Part shown: piece by piece, positions 9,161 through 19,446 of the stretch | Numbering within the stretch: the first letter of the stretch is position 1 | Layout: every line of letters begins with the position of its first letter | Origin: Sedimentisphaerales bacterium | GTDB lineage: Bacteria; Planctomycetota; Phycisphaerae; Sedimentisphaerales; SM23-30 | Direction of reading: 5' to 3' | NCBI GenBank assembly: GCA_016930295.1 | Contig: JAFGHE010000269.1 | Location: forward strand, 1-56,167 | DNA: 56,167 nt | Notes under the pieces: model-generated | What the model was told of the DNA's origin: nothing | What the model saw: only the letters and a program-made list of their open reading frames with translations | The model's database searches: none | Program-made: the position numbers and the translations under genes

Positions 9161-12100
9161 GTGGATAACCGTTTGAAAATTCTATTGGTGGCATTTATTT
9201 TAAGCCTGGCTGTTATGGTTTCAGTAAATCAGGCATGTCCCATGGGGGATTTGAATGATAACTGCAAGGTGGATATTGAGGATATGGAAATTTTCGCTCA
9301 GTATTGGCTGTCTTATCCGGATTGTTTCGGGGCCCCGGGCTGTGCGGACCTGGTGGGAAACGATCAGGTTAATTTGCTGGATTTTGCAGTTGTCTCAGAG
9401 AACTGGTTACTTACTAATTTGCCGACTCTGGTAATCAATGAGGTCATGGCTTCCAATGACAGTACGATTGAGGACCCTGACGAGCCGGGCGAGTATCCGG
9501 ACTGGTTCGAGATGTATAATTACGGAAATGAAACGGTGGATATGGTCGGGATGACGATTGCCGATGACAATAATCAATACGTGGTGCCCGGCAGTGTTTT
9601 GGTTGATCCGGGTGAGCATGTTGTTTTCTGGGCCGATGACGATGATGAACAGGGCAGCAGGCACACAAATTTTAAACTCAGTGCCGACGGTGATGAATTG
9701 AGTCTGTTCACCCCGGTTGCTTTGGGGGGCGAACTGGTTGACAGCGTGAGCTTTGGCGAGCAGCAAACCGATATCAGCTATGGCCGATTCCCTGATAGAG
9801 GTGATGACTGGTACTTTATGGATGATCCAACCCCGGGGACTTCAAATACGACCGGTATGGCGGGAGAGGTTTATTTCTCTCGCCTGGGCGGGACGTTTAT
9901 CAGCAATTTTTCACTGGCACTTTCAGCCTTATCTCCTACAGCGACTATTCGTTATACGACGGACGGCACGATGCCGGGGGCCTCTTCGTCGTTATATTCC
10001 AGCCCGATTTCTATAACTAACACTCAGACCCGATGGATTCGTGCTCGTGTCTATGACGCAGCCCTGGCGCCGGGGCCGGTTTCCACGCATTGTTATATAC
10101 CCCTGGCAAGCGATGTGCAGGGTTTCAGCTCAAACCTGCCGCTGGTTATTATTGATACGTTAGGTGTCGACATCGACAATAATGGCGGAGCAGGTTGCTG
10201 GGATTTTACCTACCCCTATCAGACGGTTGCAGCCGTATTTGTGGATACGGATAAGACTGGGCAGGCGGCCATGACCGATCTGGCCGATTATGCCGGGCGG
10301 GGAGGGATGAGAATTCGAGGGGAAAGCTCACGGTGCTGGCCGAAGAGGCAGTACTCGTTCGAGGTCTGGGGGGAGAATTATGATGAAGATAAAGATGTTT
10401 CCCTGTTAGGTTTGCCCGCGGATTCTGACTGGATATTGAATGCCCCTTATGGCGATAAGACCCTGCTGCGAAATGTGTTGGCGTATAAATGGAGCAATGA
10501 TATTGGTCAGTATGCCCCGAGAACCCGGATGGTGGAGCTTTACTATAACTATAACGGGCAGGTTTCCAGTTCAGATTATCGAGGGGTTTATGTGCTGACG
10601 GAAAAGATCAAGATCTGTAATGAGCGAGTTGATATTGCTGCGCTGAACAGTGGGGATATCACCGAACCGGAAATCACCGGAGGCTATATGATCCGGCATG
10701 ACAAAGATAATGGTCAGGAGAAATTTACAACCAGTGCCAATATGACAGGGGATTTCCAGTATTACGATCCGGATGAATTTAATTTAAGCAGCGGCCAGAA
10801 AAACTGGCTTACCGGCTGGCTGAACGAGTATGAAGGAGTGCTGCAGGGGTCTAATTTTAATGATCCGATTACTGGTTACGCTAAGTACATAGATATCGAA
10901 GCGTTTATCGAATACGATGAAATCGTGGAGCTTTTCAAGAATGCCGATGGACATAAACTCAGTGTTTATTTGTACAAGGATCGCCAGGGCAAGCTGGTTA
11001 TGGGGCCCCAGTGGGATTACAATTTCAGCGCAGGCAATACGACTAATCCTGACTGGTGGTATCCAGACTGGTTTTCGAAAACCAGTGTATGGTACAGCGA
11101 AACAGCATCGGCCTATGCATGGTATTTTCGGTTATTGGAGGATCCGGACTATAAATTGCGATATGCGGATAAATGGTTTGACCATCGCGAAGACAAGCTC
11201 AGCGACGCGCAGGTAAACGCGGATATTGATTATTACTATACGTTGCTGACGGCCGATGGGGCGGCGGACAGGAATTTCACGAGATGGGATATTCTTAATC
11301 AATATGAATGGTGTAATTATTATTACGGATCTGCCGGGAATCCACATACCTTTCAAATGGAAATTGAATGGCTCAAAAACTGGTTTACCGGAGAAGGTAC
11401 TCCGGCGCCAGGGGAAACGTACGAAGTCGAATACTCCGACCGGTTTGACTGGCTTGATACTCATTGGACCAGTGACAAGAATGTTAGTGCGCCACCAGCG
11501 ATTCTGGTAAATAGTACGGTTATGAATAGTGGGGGGCAGGTTAATGTGGGAGACAGCCTGACCATGAGCACGTCTTCCCCGGGGACCATATATTATACTC
11601 TAGACGGTTCGGATCCCAGGACCTGGACCCAATATTCCGCGACGCCGCCATTTATCACCATGCTGGTTCCAGAAAATGCTGACAAAGCGGTTCATGTCCC
11701 CAGTGCGTCTGTTAATGATAACTGGAAGGGGGGCGGCTCGTTTGACGATTCCGGCTGGAATGATTACAGTTATATCTCCGGCATGACAGGAGGTGTGGGC
11801 TATGAAAACAGCAGTGGGTATGAGCCGTTTATCAGCTATGATGTCATGAGTCTGATGCTGGACAGTAAAACCAGCTGCTACATACGAGTGCCCTTTACCG
11901 TGGATGCCGATGATCTGAATAACATGGAGTATATGACGTTGCGCGTGCGGTTTGATGATGCTTTTGCGGCCTATATCAACGGCACCGAGGTGCAGCGAAG
12001 CCCACTGGCTCCAGAGGTACTGGACTGGGACTCTGCCGCGACAAATTATACCGACCCGGAGACGACGTCCTTTATCGAGTATGATCTTACCGCATATAGC

Positions 12101-13843
12101 GGTGTACTTAATGTCGGCAGTGACAATATCCTGGCTATTCATGGGATGAATTCAAGTGCGGGAAGCTCCGATATACTGGTGTCCTTTGAACTTGAAATAG
12201 GTGCGCAGGGATCAGGGCTGGTTCCCGGTGGGGCGATCGCGCCGACCGCTGTAGCCTATACCGGCGCCATACCTTTGAATGAAAGTACTCAGATCAAGGC
12301 CCGGATTAAAAACGGATCAGAATGGAGCGCGTTAAACAAGGCCCGGTTTTCCGTTGGTTCGGTTTCTGAGAGTTTGCGGGTATCAGAGATTATGTATCAC
12401 CCGGCGGGCGATCCCAACTCAGAGTTTATTGAGCTGATCAACACAGGACCGACGGTTATTAACCTGAATCTGGTTGAATTCTCCGATGGTATTGAATTTA
12501 TCTTTCCTGATATGACCCTGGCTGCATCTGAGTATGTCGTTGTGGTCAAGAGTCTTGCAGCTTTTAATACTGCGTATCCGGGATATTCCGGCGCCATAGC
12601 CGGTGAATATCTGGGTAGTTTGAGTAACTCCGGGGAAGAGATCGTACTGAAAGATGTTCTGGGCCAGACCATATTGCAATTTGAATACAATGACGGCTGG
12701 TTCCCGGTTACCGACGGACATGGTTTTTCCCTGAATATATCTGATCCGGGGATGTCCGATATGGCCCTCTGGTCAGAAAGACAAAGCTGGCAGGCGAGCG
12801 TAGTCACTGGTGGCAGCCCCGGCCAGGCCTGTACACCCCCGGCGGTCGTTGATGGCGCTATAGTGATCAACGAAGTACTGACCCATACGGATGATCTGGT
12901 TTATGGCGACTGGATCGAATTGTATAACACGACCGCCGCAGCGATTGATATGGGCGGCTGGTTCCTCAGTGATGATAACGATGATTTGATGAAATATGAG
13001 ATAGCCTCCGGAGTCTCAATCCCTGCCTATGGCTATCTGGTCTTTACAGCATCCCAACACTTCCGCAATGCATCGGATCCGGGCAGTCATACCCAGTTTG
13101 GTTTGAGCGAACTGGGCGAACGGGTGATAGTATCCTCCGGTTCCGGTGGCGTTTTATCGGGTGGCTATTGTATGGATCAGACCTTTAACGCCTCATCCCT
13201 GGATGTAACCATAGGCCGTTATGTCAAGAGTGCCGCTGCTGGTTATAACGTAGATTTTGTGGCCATGGCTGCGGGCAGTAAGGGATTTGCCAACTCCGGT
13301 CCCCTGGTGGGCTCGGTAGTCATTAATGAGATCATGTACAACGCCTCGGCGGTCCAGGATAGCCTGGGCGAATATATAGAGCTTTATAATCGTTCGGGCA
13401 GCACCGTTACTCTTTATGACATGACTAACCCGGATAATACCTGGCAATTCACCAAAGGTATAGATTTTAGCTTTCCTTCCGGCACCACAATATCTCCAGG
13501 AGAACATATTCTGGTAGTTAGAACGGATCCGGATATTTTCCGTACGATTTATGGTGTTTCCGGCGGCATTCAGGTTTTTGGACCTTATGAGAACAATACT
13601 GAACTTGATAACGGCGGGGAAAAGATAGAGCTTTCTTTGCCGGGTACCCCGGAACCTGATGGTACGGTTCCCTATATTCGAGTGGAACAGGTCAATTACA
13701 GCGATGGAGAGCATCCCGCAGGTGTTGATCCCTGGCCCGGTTCAGCCGATGGGGGAGGCGATTCCCTGCATCGTCTGGTTCATGGAGATTATGCCAACGA
13801 TGTGGTTAACTGGCAGGCGGATTCCCCAACTCCCGGCTCATAA
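9161..13843 (+). CDS. Large surface protein: dockerin-like, lamin-tail, chitobiase C-terminal-like and CotH kinase-like domains
   Basis: A 1560-residue exported protein starting at GTG 9161, seven bases after GGAGGGAAC. A signal peptide is followed by a two-repeat dockerin-like module (residues about 28-90: DLNDNCKVDIEDMEIFAQYWL, second repeat VNLLDFAVVSENWL). Then come a lamin-tail domain (LVINEVMASND, about 98-220), a chitobiase-C-like beta domain (about 235-310), and a CotH kinase-like domain (about 360-650) with GMRIRGESSR and the active-site-like motif QWDYNFS (D619, N621). After a second chitobiase-C-like module and a jelly-roll region there are three further lamin-tail domains, each opening with a variant of INE(I/V)M or SEIMYHP. 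In spores CotH phosphorylates coat proteins; here an extracellular protein-kinase or structural role is inferred. The gene is probably under LacI control. Confidence 0.85.
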   Translation: MDNRLKILLVAFILSLAVMVSVNQACPMGDLNDNCKVDIEDMEIFAQYWLSYPDCFGAPGCADLVGNDQVNLLDFAVVSENWLLTNLPTLVINEVMASNDSTIEDPDEPGEYPDWFEMYNYGNETVDMVGMTIADDNNQYVVPGSVLVDPGEHVVFWADDDDEQGSRHTNFKLSADGDELSLFTPVALGGELVDSVSFGEQQTDISYGRFPDRGDDWYFMDDPTPGTSNTTGMAGEVYFSRLGGTFISNFSLALSALSPTATIRYTTDGTMPGASSSLYSSPISITNTQTRWIRARVYDAALAPGPVSTHCYIPLASDVQGFSSNLPLVIIDTLGVDIDNNGGAGCWDFTYPYQTVAAVFVDTDKTGQAAMTDLADYAGRGGMRIRGESSRCWPKRQYSFEVWGENYDEDKDVSLLGLPADSDWILNAPYGDKTLLRNVLAYKWSNDIGQYAPRTRMVELYYNYNGQVSSSDYRGVYVLTEKIKICNERVDIAALNSGDITEPEITGGYMIRHDKDNGQEKFTTSANMTGDFQYYDPDEFNLSSGQKNWLTGWLNEYEGVLQGSNFNDPITGYAKYIDIEAFIEYDEIVELFKNADGHKLSVYLYKDRQGKLVMGPQWDYNFSAGNTTNPDWWYPDWFSKTSVWYSETASAYAWYFRLLEDPDYKLRYADKWFDHREDKLSDAQVNADIDYYYTLLTADGAADRNFTRWDILNQYEWCNYYYGSAGNPHTFQMEIEWLKNWFTGEGTPAPGETYEVEYSDRFDWLDTHWTSDKNVSAPPAILVNSTVMNSGGQVNVGDSLTMSTSSPGTIYYTLDGSDPRTWTQYSATPPFITMLVPENADKAVHVPSASVNDNWKGGGSFDDSGWNDYSYISGMTGGVGYENSSGYEPFISYDVMSLMLDSKTSCYIRVPFTVDADDLNNMEYMTLRVRFDDAFAAYINGTEVQRSPLAPEVLDWDSAATNYTDPETTSFIEYDLTAYSGVLNVGSDNILAIHGMNSSAGSSDILVSFELEIGAQGSGLVPGGAIAPTAVAYTGAIPLNESTQIKARIKNGSEWSALNKARFSVGSVSESLRVSEIMYHPAGDPNSEFIELINTGPTVINLNLVEFSDGIEFIFPDMTLAASEYVVVVKSLAAFNTAYPGYSGAIAGEYLGSLSNSGEEIVLKDVLGQTILQFEYNDGWFPVTDGHGFSLNISDPGMSDMALWSERQSWQASVVTGGSPGQACTPPAVVDGAIVINEVLTHTDDLVYGDWIELYNTTAAAIDMGGWFLSDDNDDLMKYEIASGVSIPAYGYLVFTASQHFRNASDPGSHTQFGLSELGERVIVSSGSGGVLSGGYCMDQTFNASSLDVTIGRYVKSAAAGYNVDFVAMAAGSKGFANSGPLVGSVVINEIMYNASAVQDSLGEYIELYNRSGSTVTLYDMTNPDNTWQFTKGIDFSFPSGTTISPGEHILVVRTDPDIFRTIYGVSGGIQVFGPYENNTELDNGGEKIELSLPGTPEPDGTVPYIRVEQVNYSDGEHPAGVDPWPGSADGGGDSLHRLVHGDYANDVVNWQADSPTPGS

Positions 13844-13918
13844 TCGACTGTAATGTTGATCTCGATGAATATGAAATGATAAATAGCATATTGAATCCGA
13901 TAAATCAGGAATCTTCCC

Positions 13919-14785
13919 ATGAGACGTAAGGGTTTTACCTTAATCGAATTACTGGTGGTAATTTCAATTATTGCCCTGTTGATTTCCATACTTATGCCGT
14001 CTCTTCAAAAAGCCAGGGCACAAGCCAGAAATGTACTCTGCCGTTCCAACTTGCATCAATGGTGTTTGTTTATGGCAGAATATGCTGCTGACAATAACGA
14101 AAACTTAATGGTGTCCTTCAGTCGTGCCGGCGGGCGCGTCTGCGGTGAGATCTGGGCCACACCTCAGGACGCCGTCGCCTCAGGGTGTCAGCCCGATGAA
14201 ATAGCCTATACCATGATTGGCCCCTATATGCCGGGATTTGACCGGGAAGCCGAATCTCTCGACAAAATTTGGCAATGCCCCTTCAACAAAGGTGATATTT
14301 ATGATGATATTCCCAATCGATTGATGTATGGCTATTTCCGCATGCATTACTCCTATTTCGGGCGCGTGGAAAAATGGTCCACAGATCTTATGTGGGCCTC
14401 TCCGGGAGGAAGCCGCTCTTCGGCCACTCATCCCCGCCATCTAACCGGCAAAACGTTAAGCAGTAAAGGGGTGCTTATGGCGGATAATTTTTATGTCTGG
14501 TATTATGCGATGATTTATAATCATGGAGCTTCCGGTCCATCCTGGGAAGAAAGTGTAGAAAATTCCATGAATGTCAAAATATATCCAACCGACGATTTTG
14601 ATTGTCTGGGCATCAATGTCGCGTACGGGGACGGACATGTTATCTGGAGAGATTACCGTAACTATGACATAATCGATTTGTGTAATGGCCCTCATGTTAG
14701 AGGAGAACCACGTATCAATTATTCTTCACCCGGACGAATCGATGGTGTTTATACGTTCTATGGGGAAGACCCTGAATTACCTTAA
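13919..14785 (+). CDS. Prepilin-type N-terminal cleavage/methylation protein with DG motif
   Basis: A 288-residue protein with AGGA seven bases before ATG. Residues 1-30 are a textbook type IV prepilin leader ([20 protein letters not shown]), cleaved after Gly5 by a prepilin peptidase, followed by a hydrophobic helix. The C-terminal part contains [12 protein letters not shown], the DG motif of the planctomycete H-X9-DG family. It is likely a pseudopilin-like subunit of a type II secretion or pilus-like machine, but no assembly gene is nearby. It lies 75 bases downstream of the CotH gene. A possible separate promoter (TTGATC, 18-base spacer, TAAATA at 13856-13885) is present in the gap, so cotranscription is uncertain. 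Confidence 0.82.
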   Translation: MRRKGFTLIELLVVISIIALLISILMPSLQKARAQARNVLCRSNLHQWCLFMAEYAADNNENLMVSFSRAGGRVCGEIWATPQDAVASGCQPDEIAYTMIGPYMPGFDREAESLDKIWQCPFNKGDIYDDIPNRLMYGYFRMHYSYFGRVEKWSTDLMWASPGGSRSSATHPRHLTGKTLSSKGVLMADNFYVWYYAMIYNHGASGPSWEESVENSMNVKIYPTDDFDCLGINVAYGDGHVIWRDYRNYDIIDLCNGPHVRGEPRINYSSPGRIDGVYTFYGEDPELP

Positions 14786-14839
14786 AATCAATCAGGCTCA
14801 AAGGGGATAAGAGATTCAGTTGAACTTTGTAAGGATTAT

Positions 14840-14863
14840 TCAGCGTTAAAATATTAACGCTGA
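14840..14863. terminator. Inverted repeat between convergent genes, possible bidirectional terminator
   Basis: TCAGCGTTAA and TTAACGCTGA form a perfect 10-bp stem with a 4-base loop. It overlaps the stop codon of the minus-strand phosphorylase gene and lies 55 bases after the plus-strand prepilin-like gene. There is no good T tract, so terminator activity is only suggested by its position. Confidence 0.45.
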
Positions 14864-17800
14864 GAATTACAGTTGGTCTGTTGCAGCCAGACATCTATAC
14901 GGCTGCATTTTCGCTGACGTATAAGGCTGGCTATTTCCGGGCTCATAGAGGAATTTTGTATTTTTTCCTGACCATCAAGACTATATCGAGCCGGTCTGAC
15001 CGCCTGGTCTCCAAAGGTATTGGCCCGGGACGGATTGTGATATATCAAAAGAATTTCCCCCAGAAAAGCACAGGTAAAGGTATTCTCCGGAATATCAATA
15101 TGTTGTTCTCGCCAGGTGATGGCTTTGGGCTCTTTAGTAAACCACTCGCCGGGGAGTGTGGGATTTAATCGGAAGCGAAGTTCATCATTTTCCATATAAA
15201 AGGGGTTGCTTCCCACTGTCAGTAAAAGCCATATATGGATGAATTCGGCCGTAGTCCCGCTGAGTCGGGCAATAAATCCCCGGCCGTGGGTCTGGGGATC
15301 CGGATTCGCCGAAGAGGCGATGAAAGAGCTGTTTTCCAGAACGCTGCGGCCGTAAATGATGGGATCCATAAAGGGAACCAGCATGGTCCGGGCGTCATCA
15401 AAAAACTCCTCCGTCAGGCCACAGCGCAGCAGTTCCAGCAGATACTTATGTGACATATGCAGCCAGACGGACTCGTTCTCAAACCATCCCTGACTAAAGG
15501 TGCGGGCCCGGCCGATCTCTGCCGGACAGGACGTTAAGGCCTCATTTAATTTATACATCTTAAGCGAAGTATCGAACAGGGTGCTGTTACGAACGTTTTG
15601 ATAAATTTTACGAGCCCGGCGGGGATTATCCAGCAGGCGCAGCAGATGCACCTGTCCTTCCAAAAACAGTGGCAGGGGCTCCTGGGAGAATTTATTGATC
15701 GTTAAATACACCGATCCTTTTTTCGGATCCGTACGGTTTGAGCCGTTTGGGTTCAACTGTGGTTTGACGTCAAGGGCATGATTGCGATAATAGGTATGTA
15801 TCAGGCCGGTAGCTGAATTTATTGATTTTTCTATGGCCCAGCGCGCTCTTTTTTCAATTCCGGCCAGCAACTGAACTAATGATATTCCATCCAGTTTACG
15901 GAGCTTTCCGCTAACCTGTTTGCGAATCTGCAAACGGAAAGTTTCTCTGATGTCTGCCGAGCGATTCCAATTATACTGAGGTTGCTTTAAATCTTCGATA
16001 ACGTTTTCGATAAAATCAGCCACCTCTTCAGGAAAAGCGGTTTGGGGTGGCTGGGGCAGATGATCCCGTAGCCAGCGTGCCAGGCGGAGCGCTTCGGCGG
16101 CTTCGCAGGTCGATGATCCAAACAGGCCGGGAAGTCCGTTGAGTGAGTCATTCCAGCCCGGTCGTCCGGCCTCCATCTCAATAGCTTTGCACTCATAATC
16201 AAAGGACACGGCTTTAATCGCTAATAAGGCACAAAGTTTGGCAAATACCGTGACCCTGGGCATCGGCGAGGAAAGTGTAGAGCCATCAATGACCGCATTT
16301 AATTGCAGCGGGCCACCGGGACGCAGGAGATATTTGTCCTTGCGAGGCTGGACATAGGCTCCTTCGTCGAACCAGCCGATATCAGCCTTTTCGCTGAGCA
16401 TTTCCTCGGTGCGGTCGGGATAAATACTGGCAAACGCCTCCAGCATGTCTGTGATATAGGTCCAGTGGTCAATCCAGTATCCCCCTTCATATCCATGTGC
16501 CACCAGGTTTGTTTCGCATGTCAGCAGAATTTTTTCCAGCCAGTGGTCTCGATTGTCAATGTCAACTTCGTGCCTGTCAGCCCAGGCCAGAATTTCGCCG
16601 GGATGGAAGCAGCGCTGCAGGATATCACAAAACTCCTCCCGGGCCTTCTCTTCGTTGGTGGGACATAACTGCAGAGGATCACACTCCGAATTAAGACACC
16701 AGCGATATCCCACTACCGAGAGTGGATTGTATCCATCGGCCTGCAAAAGTTCCACATACATGCGGATTTCCTGGTCCAGTAAATGAGGATAAAACCAGAT
16801 ATTGTGACGACCATTCTGGCAGATGTCCCGATAATTACCGGGCCCGGTGGATAAAGGGTGAGGGGGCAGTTCAAAATAGTTATAATCTCTTTCCATATCT
16901 CCATGACGACGGGAATAAAGATAAAGTAGAGTGGCGCCGTATCTGGAGGGGAGCAGTTTCGGGATTCCGCCCCGCAGCACATTGTCCAGATAATTTTGTC
17001 GGGTATAGGCATCCAGCAAGGGGATATGAGAAAGGGTAAATGCCGGAGAGGTAATCGAGGCTATAAGTTTCTTGCTTTGTGCAGAAGCTGTCTGGATATC
17101 TTCCAGTCGGGTAAAATTAGGTAGGAAATTAGCCAGTATTTTTTCCGTGGGGGCATGCCCTATCAGGGCGACCAGGGTAACTTCCTGACCCGGTTTTAAC
17201 TCCGCCTGAAATGGCGCCAGGCTGCAAGGTAGTCTGTTTTCCCAAACCTGGGCATCTCTATCCAGGGTTTGCTGAGAGATAAAACGCCGCGGAGTAATTA
17301 AATCGTTGTCTCCGCCGAAGATAATATCAGGATCAACATAGGGTTCAACCGGGATAAGATTTTGCTTATCACAAATCCAGGCGGCATAAAAATTACCCTG
17401 CCGGACTTTGACAACCTCAGCTTCGTCATGGGCTATCACTTTGGCCGAATAATAGGGGACCTTTCCACAGCTGAGTTTCATAGAAGCATAGGCTTCATTA
17501 ATATGTCGCATGGCCTTGATACCATAATCCGTCAGCCCGGCCGGTAAAATCAGCGCCAGGCCGTCCAGACAACTCACATGTTTAATCTCCGTGGAATGGT
17601 TGGAAATTGTCAGGATACGCACCAGAGAGGCGATAACCTGATTGACAGGAGAAAAGTAACCAACACTGAAATTAAGTCCTAAGGTCTGATTGGTTTCAGA
17701 AATCTTCAGTTGGTCCGCCTCAATCCACATCGATCTCTGGTATTTATATTTAGCACTGACCAGATCTGTCTGGAAGGGTTCATAGTATAGCCCGTTTACC

Positions 17801-18105
17801 TTGCAGAACGTCCGAAAACCCTGAACTCCCCCAATTTGATATGCCCAGGTGGCCGGCAGAAACTCGGCTATGGCGTTATCCTTGTTGGCTACCCCAAACG
17901 ACACCACGGCCTGAGCACGGTTGGTATACATACACCATAAAGGTATTCCATCCGGACCGCCAATACCCGGAAGAAAACTGGAAAAAGCCGCTGCTTTATC
18001 ATAATTATCTATCCTGTAACTTCCCTGCGGTTCTAACTCATGGTGTACACGACTGGTTTTATCCAGACGTGTCTGCTTGATCATTTCCCAGGTGTCGCTG
18101 AACAT
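14854..18105 (-). CDS. Large GH94-like glycoside phosphorylase family protein
   Basis: A 1083-residue protein with no signal peptide, so probably cytoplasmic; AAAGG lies seven bases before ATG. The N-terminal third is a beta-sandwich like that of the cellobiose phosphorylase superfamily, followed by an alpha/alpha-barrel with HPLSTGPGNYRDICQNGRHN, VVGYRWCLN and GRPGWNDSLNGLPGLFGSS. The last motif resembles the DWNDG loop that holds the general acid in GH94, but the first Asp is replaced here. Length and motifs suit the roughly 1100-residue clade annotated as cellobiose phosphorylase, or the GH149/GH161 beta-1,3-glucan phosphorylases; specificity cannot be read. With the secreted GH16 enzyme it could split imported oligoglucans by phosphorolysis. 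It lies downstream of lacI in the same direction, 214 bases away. Confidence 0.6.
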   Translation of the reverse strand: MFSDTWEMIKQTRLDKTSRVHHELEPQGSYRIDNYDKAAAFSSFLPGIGGPDGIPLWCMYTNRAQAVVSFGVANKDNAIAEFLPATWAYQIGGVQGFRTFCKVNGLYYEPFQTDLVSAKYKYQRSMWIEADQLKISETNQTLGLNFSVGYFSPVNQVIASLVRILTISNHSTEIKHVSCLDGLALILPAGLTDYGIKAMRHINEAYASMKLSCGKVPYYSAKVIAHDEAEVVKVRQGNFYAAWICDKQNLIPVEPYVDPDIIFGGDNDLITPRRFISQQTLDRDAQVWENRLPCSLAPFQAELKPGQEVTLVALIGHAPTEKILANFLPNFTRLEDIQTASAQSKKLIASITSPAFTLSHIPLLDAYTRQNYLDNVLRGGIPKLLPSRYGATLLYLYSRRHGDMERDYNYFELPPHPLSTGPGNYRDICQNGRHNIWFYPHLLDQEIRMYVELLQADGYNPLSVVGYRWCLNSECDPLQLCPTNEEKAREEFCDILQRCFHPGEILAWADRHEVDIDNRDHWLEKILLTCETNLVAHGYEGGYWIDHWTYITDMLEAFASIYPDRTEEMLSEKADIGWFDEGAYVQPRKDKYLLRPGGPLQLNAVIDGSTLSSPMPRVTVFAKLCALLAIKAVSFDYECKAIEMEAGRPGWNDSLNGLPGLFGSSTCEAAEALRLARWLRDHLPQPPQTAFPEEVADFIENVIEDLKQPQYNWNRSADIRETFRLQIRKQVSGKLRKLDGISLVQLLAGIEKRARWAIEKSINSATGLIHTYYRNHALDVKPQLNPNGSNRTDPKKGSVYLTINKFSQEPLPLFLEGQVHLLRLLDNPRRARKIYQNVRNSTLFDTSLKMYKLNEALTSCPAEIGRARTFSQGWFENESVWLHMSHKYLLELLRCGLTEEFFDDARTMLVPFMDPIIYGRSVLENSSFIASSANPDPQTHGRGFIARLSGTTAEFIHIWLLLTVGSNPFYMENDELRFRLNPTLPGEWFTKEPKAITWREQHIDIPENTFTCAFLGEILLIYHNPSRANTFGDQAVRPARYSLDGQEKIQNSSMSPEIASLIRQRKCSRIDVWLQQTNCNSQR

Positions 18106-18319
18106 GTATGGCCTTTCTTCAAAGAATCATGCGATGTACCATAATTAATCAATTGGTTGTATCGCAGCAGTAATTTGCCAGGATATAAAGTCGCCTGTCT
18201 GTGTTACTAACCTGCAAAAATAGTATTATTCATATTTACATTAACGGGATTAGCACCATCGGGTGCCGACTTTGCTCGTTTTGTGTATATTATACGAGCT
18301 ATGACTATAGGGTGATTGA

Positions 18320-19345
18320 TTAATCTTTCGGGGGAGGCGCTGTTGACTCACGTATTACCAGCCTCTCGTCGACTTTCACCGTTTTGGGCCTGTATTTTTT
18401 GTCTGTCATACGTTTTAAAAGTAGTTCAGCCGCTACTTTTCCCATTTCCTGCGACCTTAAATCAATAAATGTTAATCCGGGACTCATGATACTGTTGGCA
18501 TATTTGTCGCAGAAGCACAACAAGCTCAATTGTTCCGGGATAGCGATATCGAGTTTATGAGCCGCTTGCATCAGGTTCAAGCCCTCCCGGTGCCCGTAAG
18601 CCACAATCGCCGTGGCGCCATGATTGAGAACGGCGGACCGGAGGAACTCCTCTGCTGAATCAAAAGGCATATTATGTTCAGGTATATCGGGCAGGTCAAA
18701 TTCCTTTAGCATTGATATATACGTTTGATGGCGATCCGCCAGACTGCTATGGCCCCGCAGATAATCTGCCCGCGGGCCGGCATAAGCGATTTTTCGATGC
18801 CCCAATTCGTAAAAATAGGTGACTGCCAATCGTGTTCCCTGCACATCATCCGGCACAACCGAAATCCCTCCTTTGCCAGCAGGCCCGTTGATCACCACAT
18901 AGGGAATCGCGGCGTCCTCCAGTTCTTTCATGGTCGCCGGGGTACTCTTGGCCAGTACAATCACCCCTTCAATTTTCCAGGGAGGCAATTCACTTATATC
19001 CGATTTATGATGAGACACATCCACACTGACATCAAAGTCTTCCGGGTCCGAATCCAGGCTTTGCGTAATCGTATTAACCGCAGTCTGATATATGTTTCCC
19101 ATTTCACTTAAGGCATGAGCTCCGCCCAGGATAACAATCATTCGATAACGTTGTTTGGTTAGACTCTGGGCGATCAGGTTGGGACGATAATTGAGTTCTC
19201 TGGCCACGGCCAGTATCCGGTTGCGGACTTCCTCCCTGACGGTAAAGCCATTACCTAGTTTATTGTTTAAAACCCGGCTGACCGTTGACTTACTGACACC
19301 GGCTCGAGAGGCCACATCATTTAAATTTGCTAGTTGTTCGGGCAT
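18320..19345 (-). CDS. LacI family transcriptional regulator
   Basis: A 341-residue repressor of usual family length. Residues 5-26 form the LacI helix-turn-helix (NLNDVASRAGVSKSTVSRVL), followed by the hinge (NYRPNLIAQSL) and a periplasmic-binding-protein-like effector domain (VIVLAKS, AIVAYGHREGLNLM, LTFIDLRSQEMGK). The effector is likely a sugar from the surrounding glucan pathway, but that is inference. Its own promoter (19447-19475) is followed by two operators at 19402-19437, so it is probably autorepressed. Matching sites occur upstream of the CotH gene and a PEP-CTERM gene, which makes those its likely targets. The phosphorylase gene downstream has the same orientation. Confidence 0.92.
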   Translation of the reverse strand: MPEQLANLNDVASRAGVSKSTVSRVLNNKLGNGFTVREEVRNRILAVARELNYRPNLIAQSLTKQRYRMIVILGGAHALSEMGNIYQTAVNTITQSLDSDPEDFDVSVDVSHHKSDISELPPWKIEGVIVLAKSTPATMKELEDAAIPYVVINGPAGKGGISVVPDDVQGTRLAVTYFYELGHRKIAYAGPRADYLRGHSSLADRHQTYISMLKEFDLPDIPEHNMPFDSAEEFLRSAVLNHGATAIVAYGHREGLNLMQAAHKLDIAIPEQLSLLCFCDKYANSIMSPGLTFIDLRSQEMGKVAAELLLKRMTDKKYRPKTVKVDERLVIRESTAPPPKD

Positions 19346-19401
19346 AAGTGAAGGCCTTTTATTAGTAAAATTCAGGTCCTATATAAAAAAACAGCTACTT
19401 T

Positions 19402-19415
19402 TAGCAACGTTGCTA
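19402..19415. promoter_or_regulatory. Perfectly palindromic LacI-type operator
   Basis: TAGCAACGTTGCTA is a perfect 14-bp palindrome made from the TAGCAA half-site that recurs in the other operators, with a shorter CG centre. It lies at about +25 to +38 of the lacI transcript, 21 bases centre to centre from the adjacent site, so both lie on the same helix face. Confidence 0.72.
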
Positions 19416-19421
19416 TTTACA

Positions 19422-19437
19422 TAGAAACCGATTGCTA
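19422..19437. promoter_or_regulatory. LacI-type operator at the lacI transcription start
   Basis: TAGAAACCGATTGCTA differs from a perfect palindrome by a single mismatch and has the core AACCGATT. It begins ten bases after the -10 box of the lacI promoter (minus strand), which is a typical repressor position. Confidence 0.75.
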
Positions 19438-19446
19438 ATTGGGTTC

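Noticed and set aside
18246..18270. Terminator between lacI and the phosphorylase gene (GCACC / GGTGC hairpin)
   Set aside because: The stem is only five pairs and there is no T tract in either direction; readthrough from lacI is equally possible.
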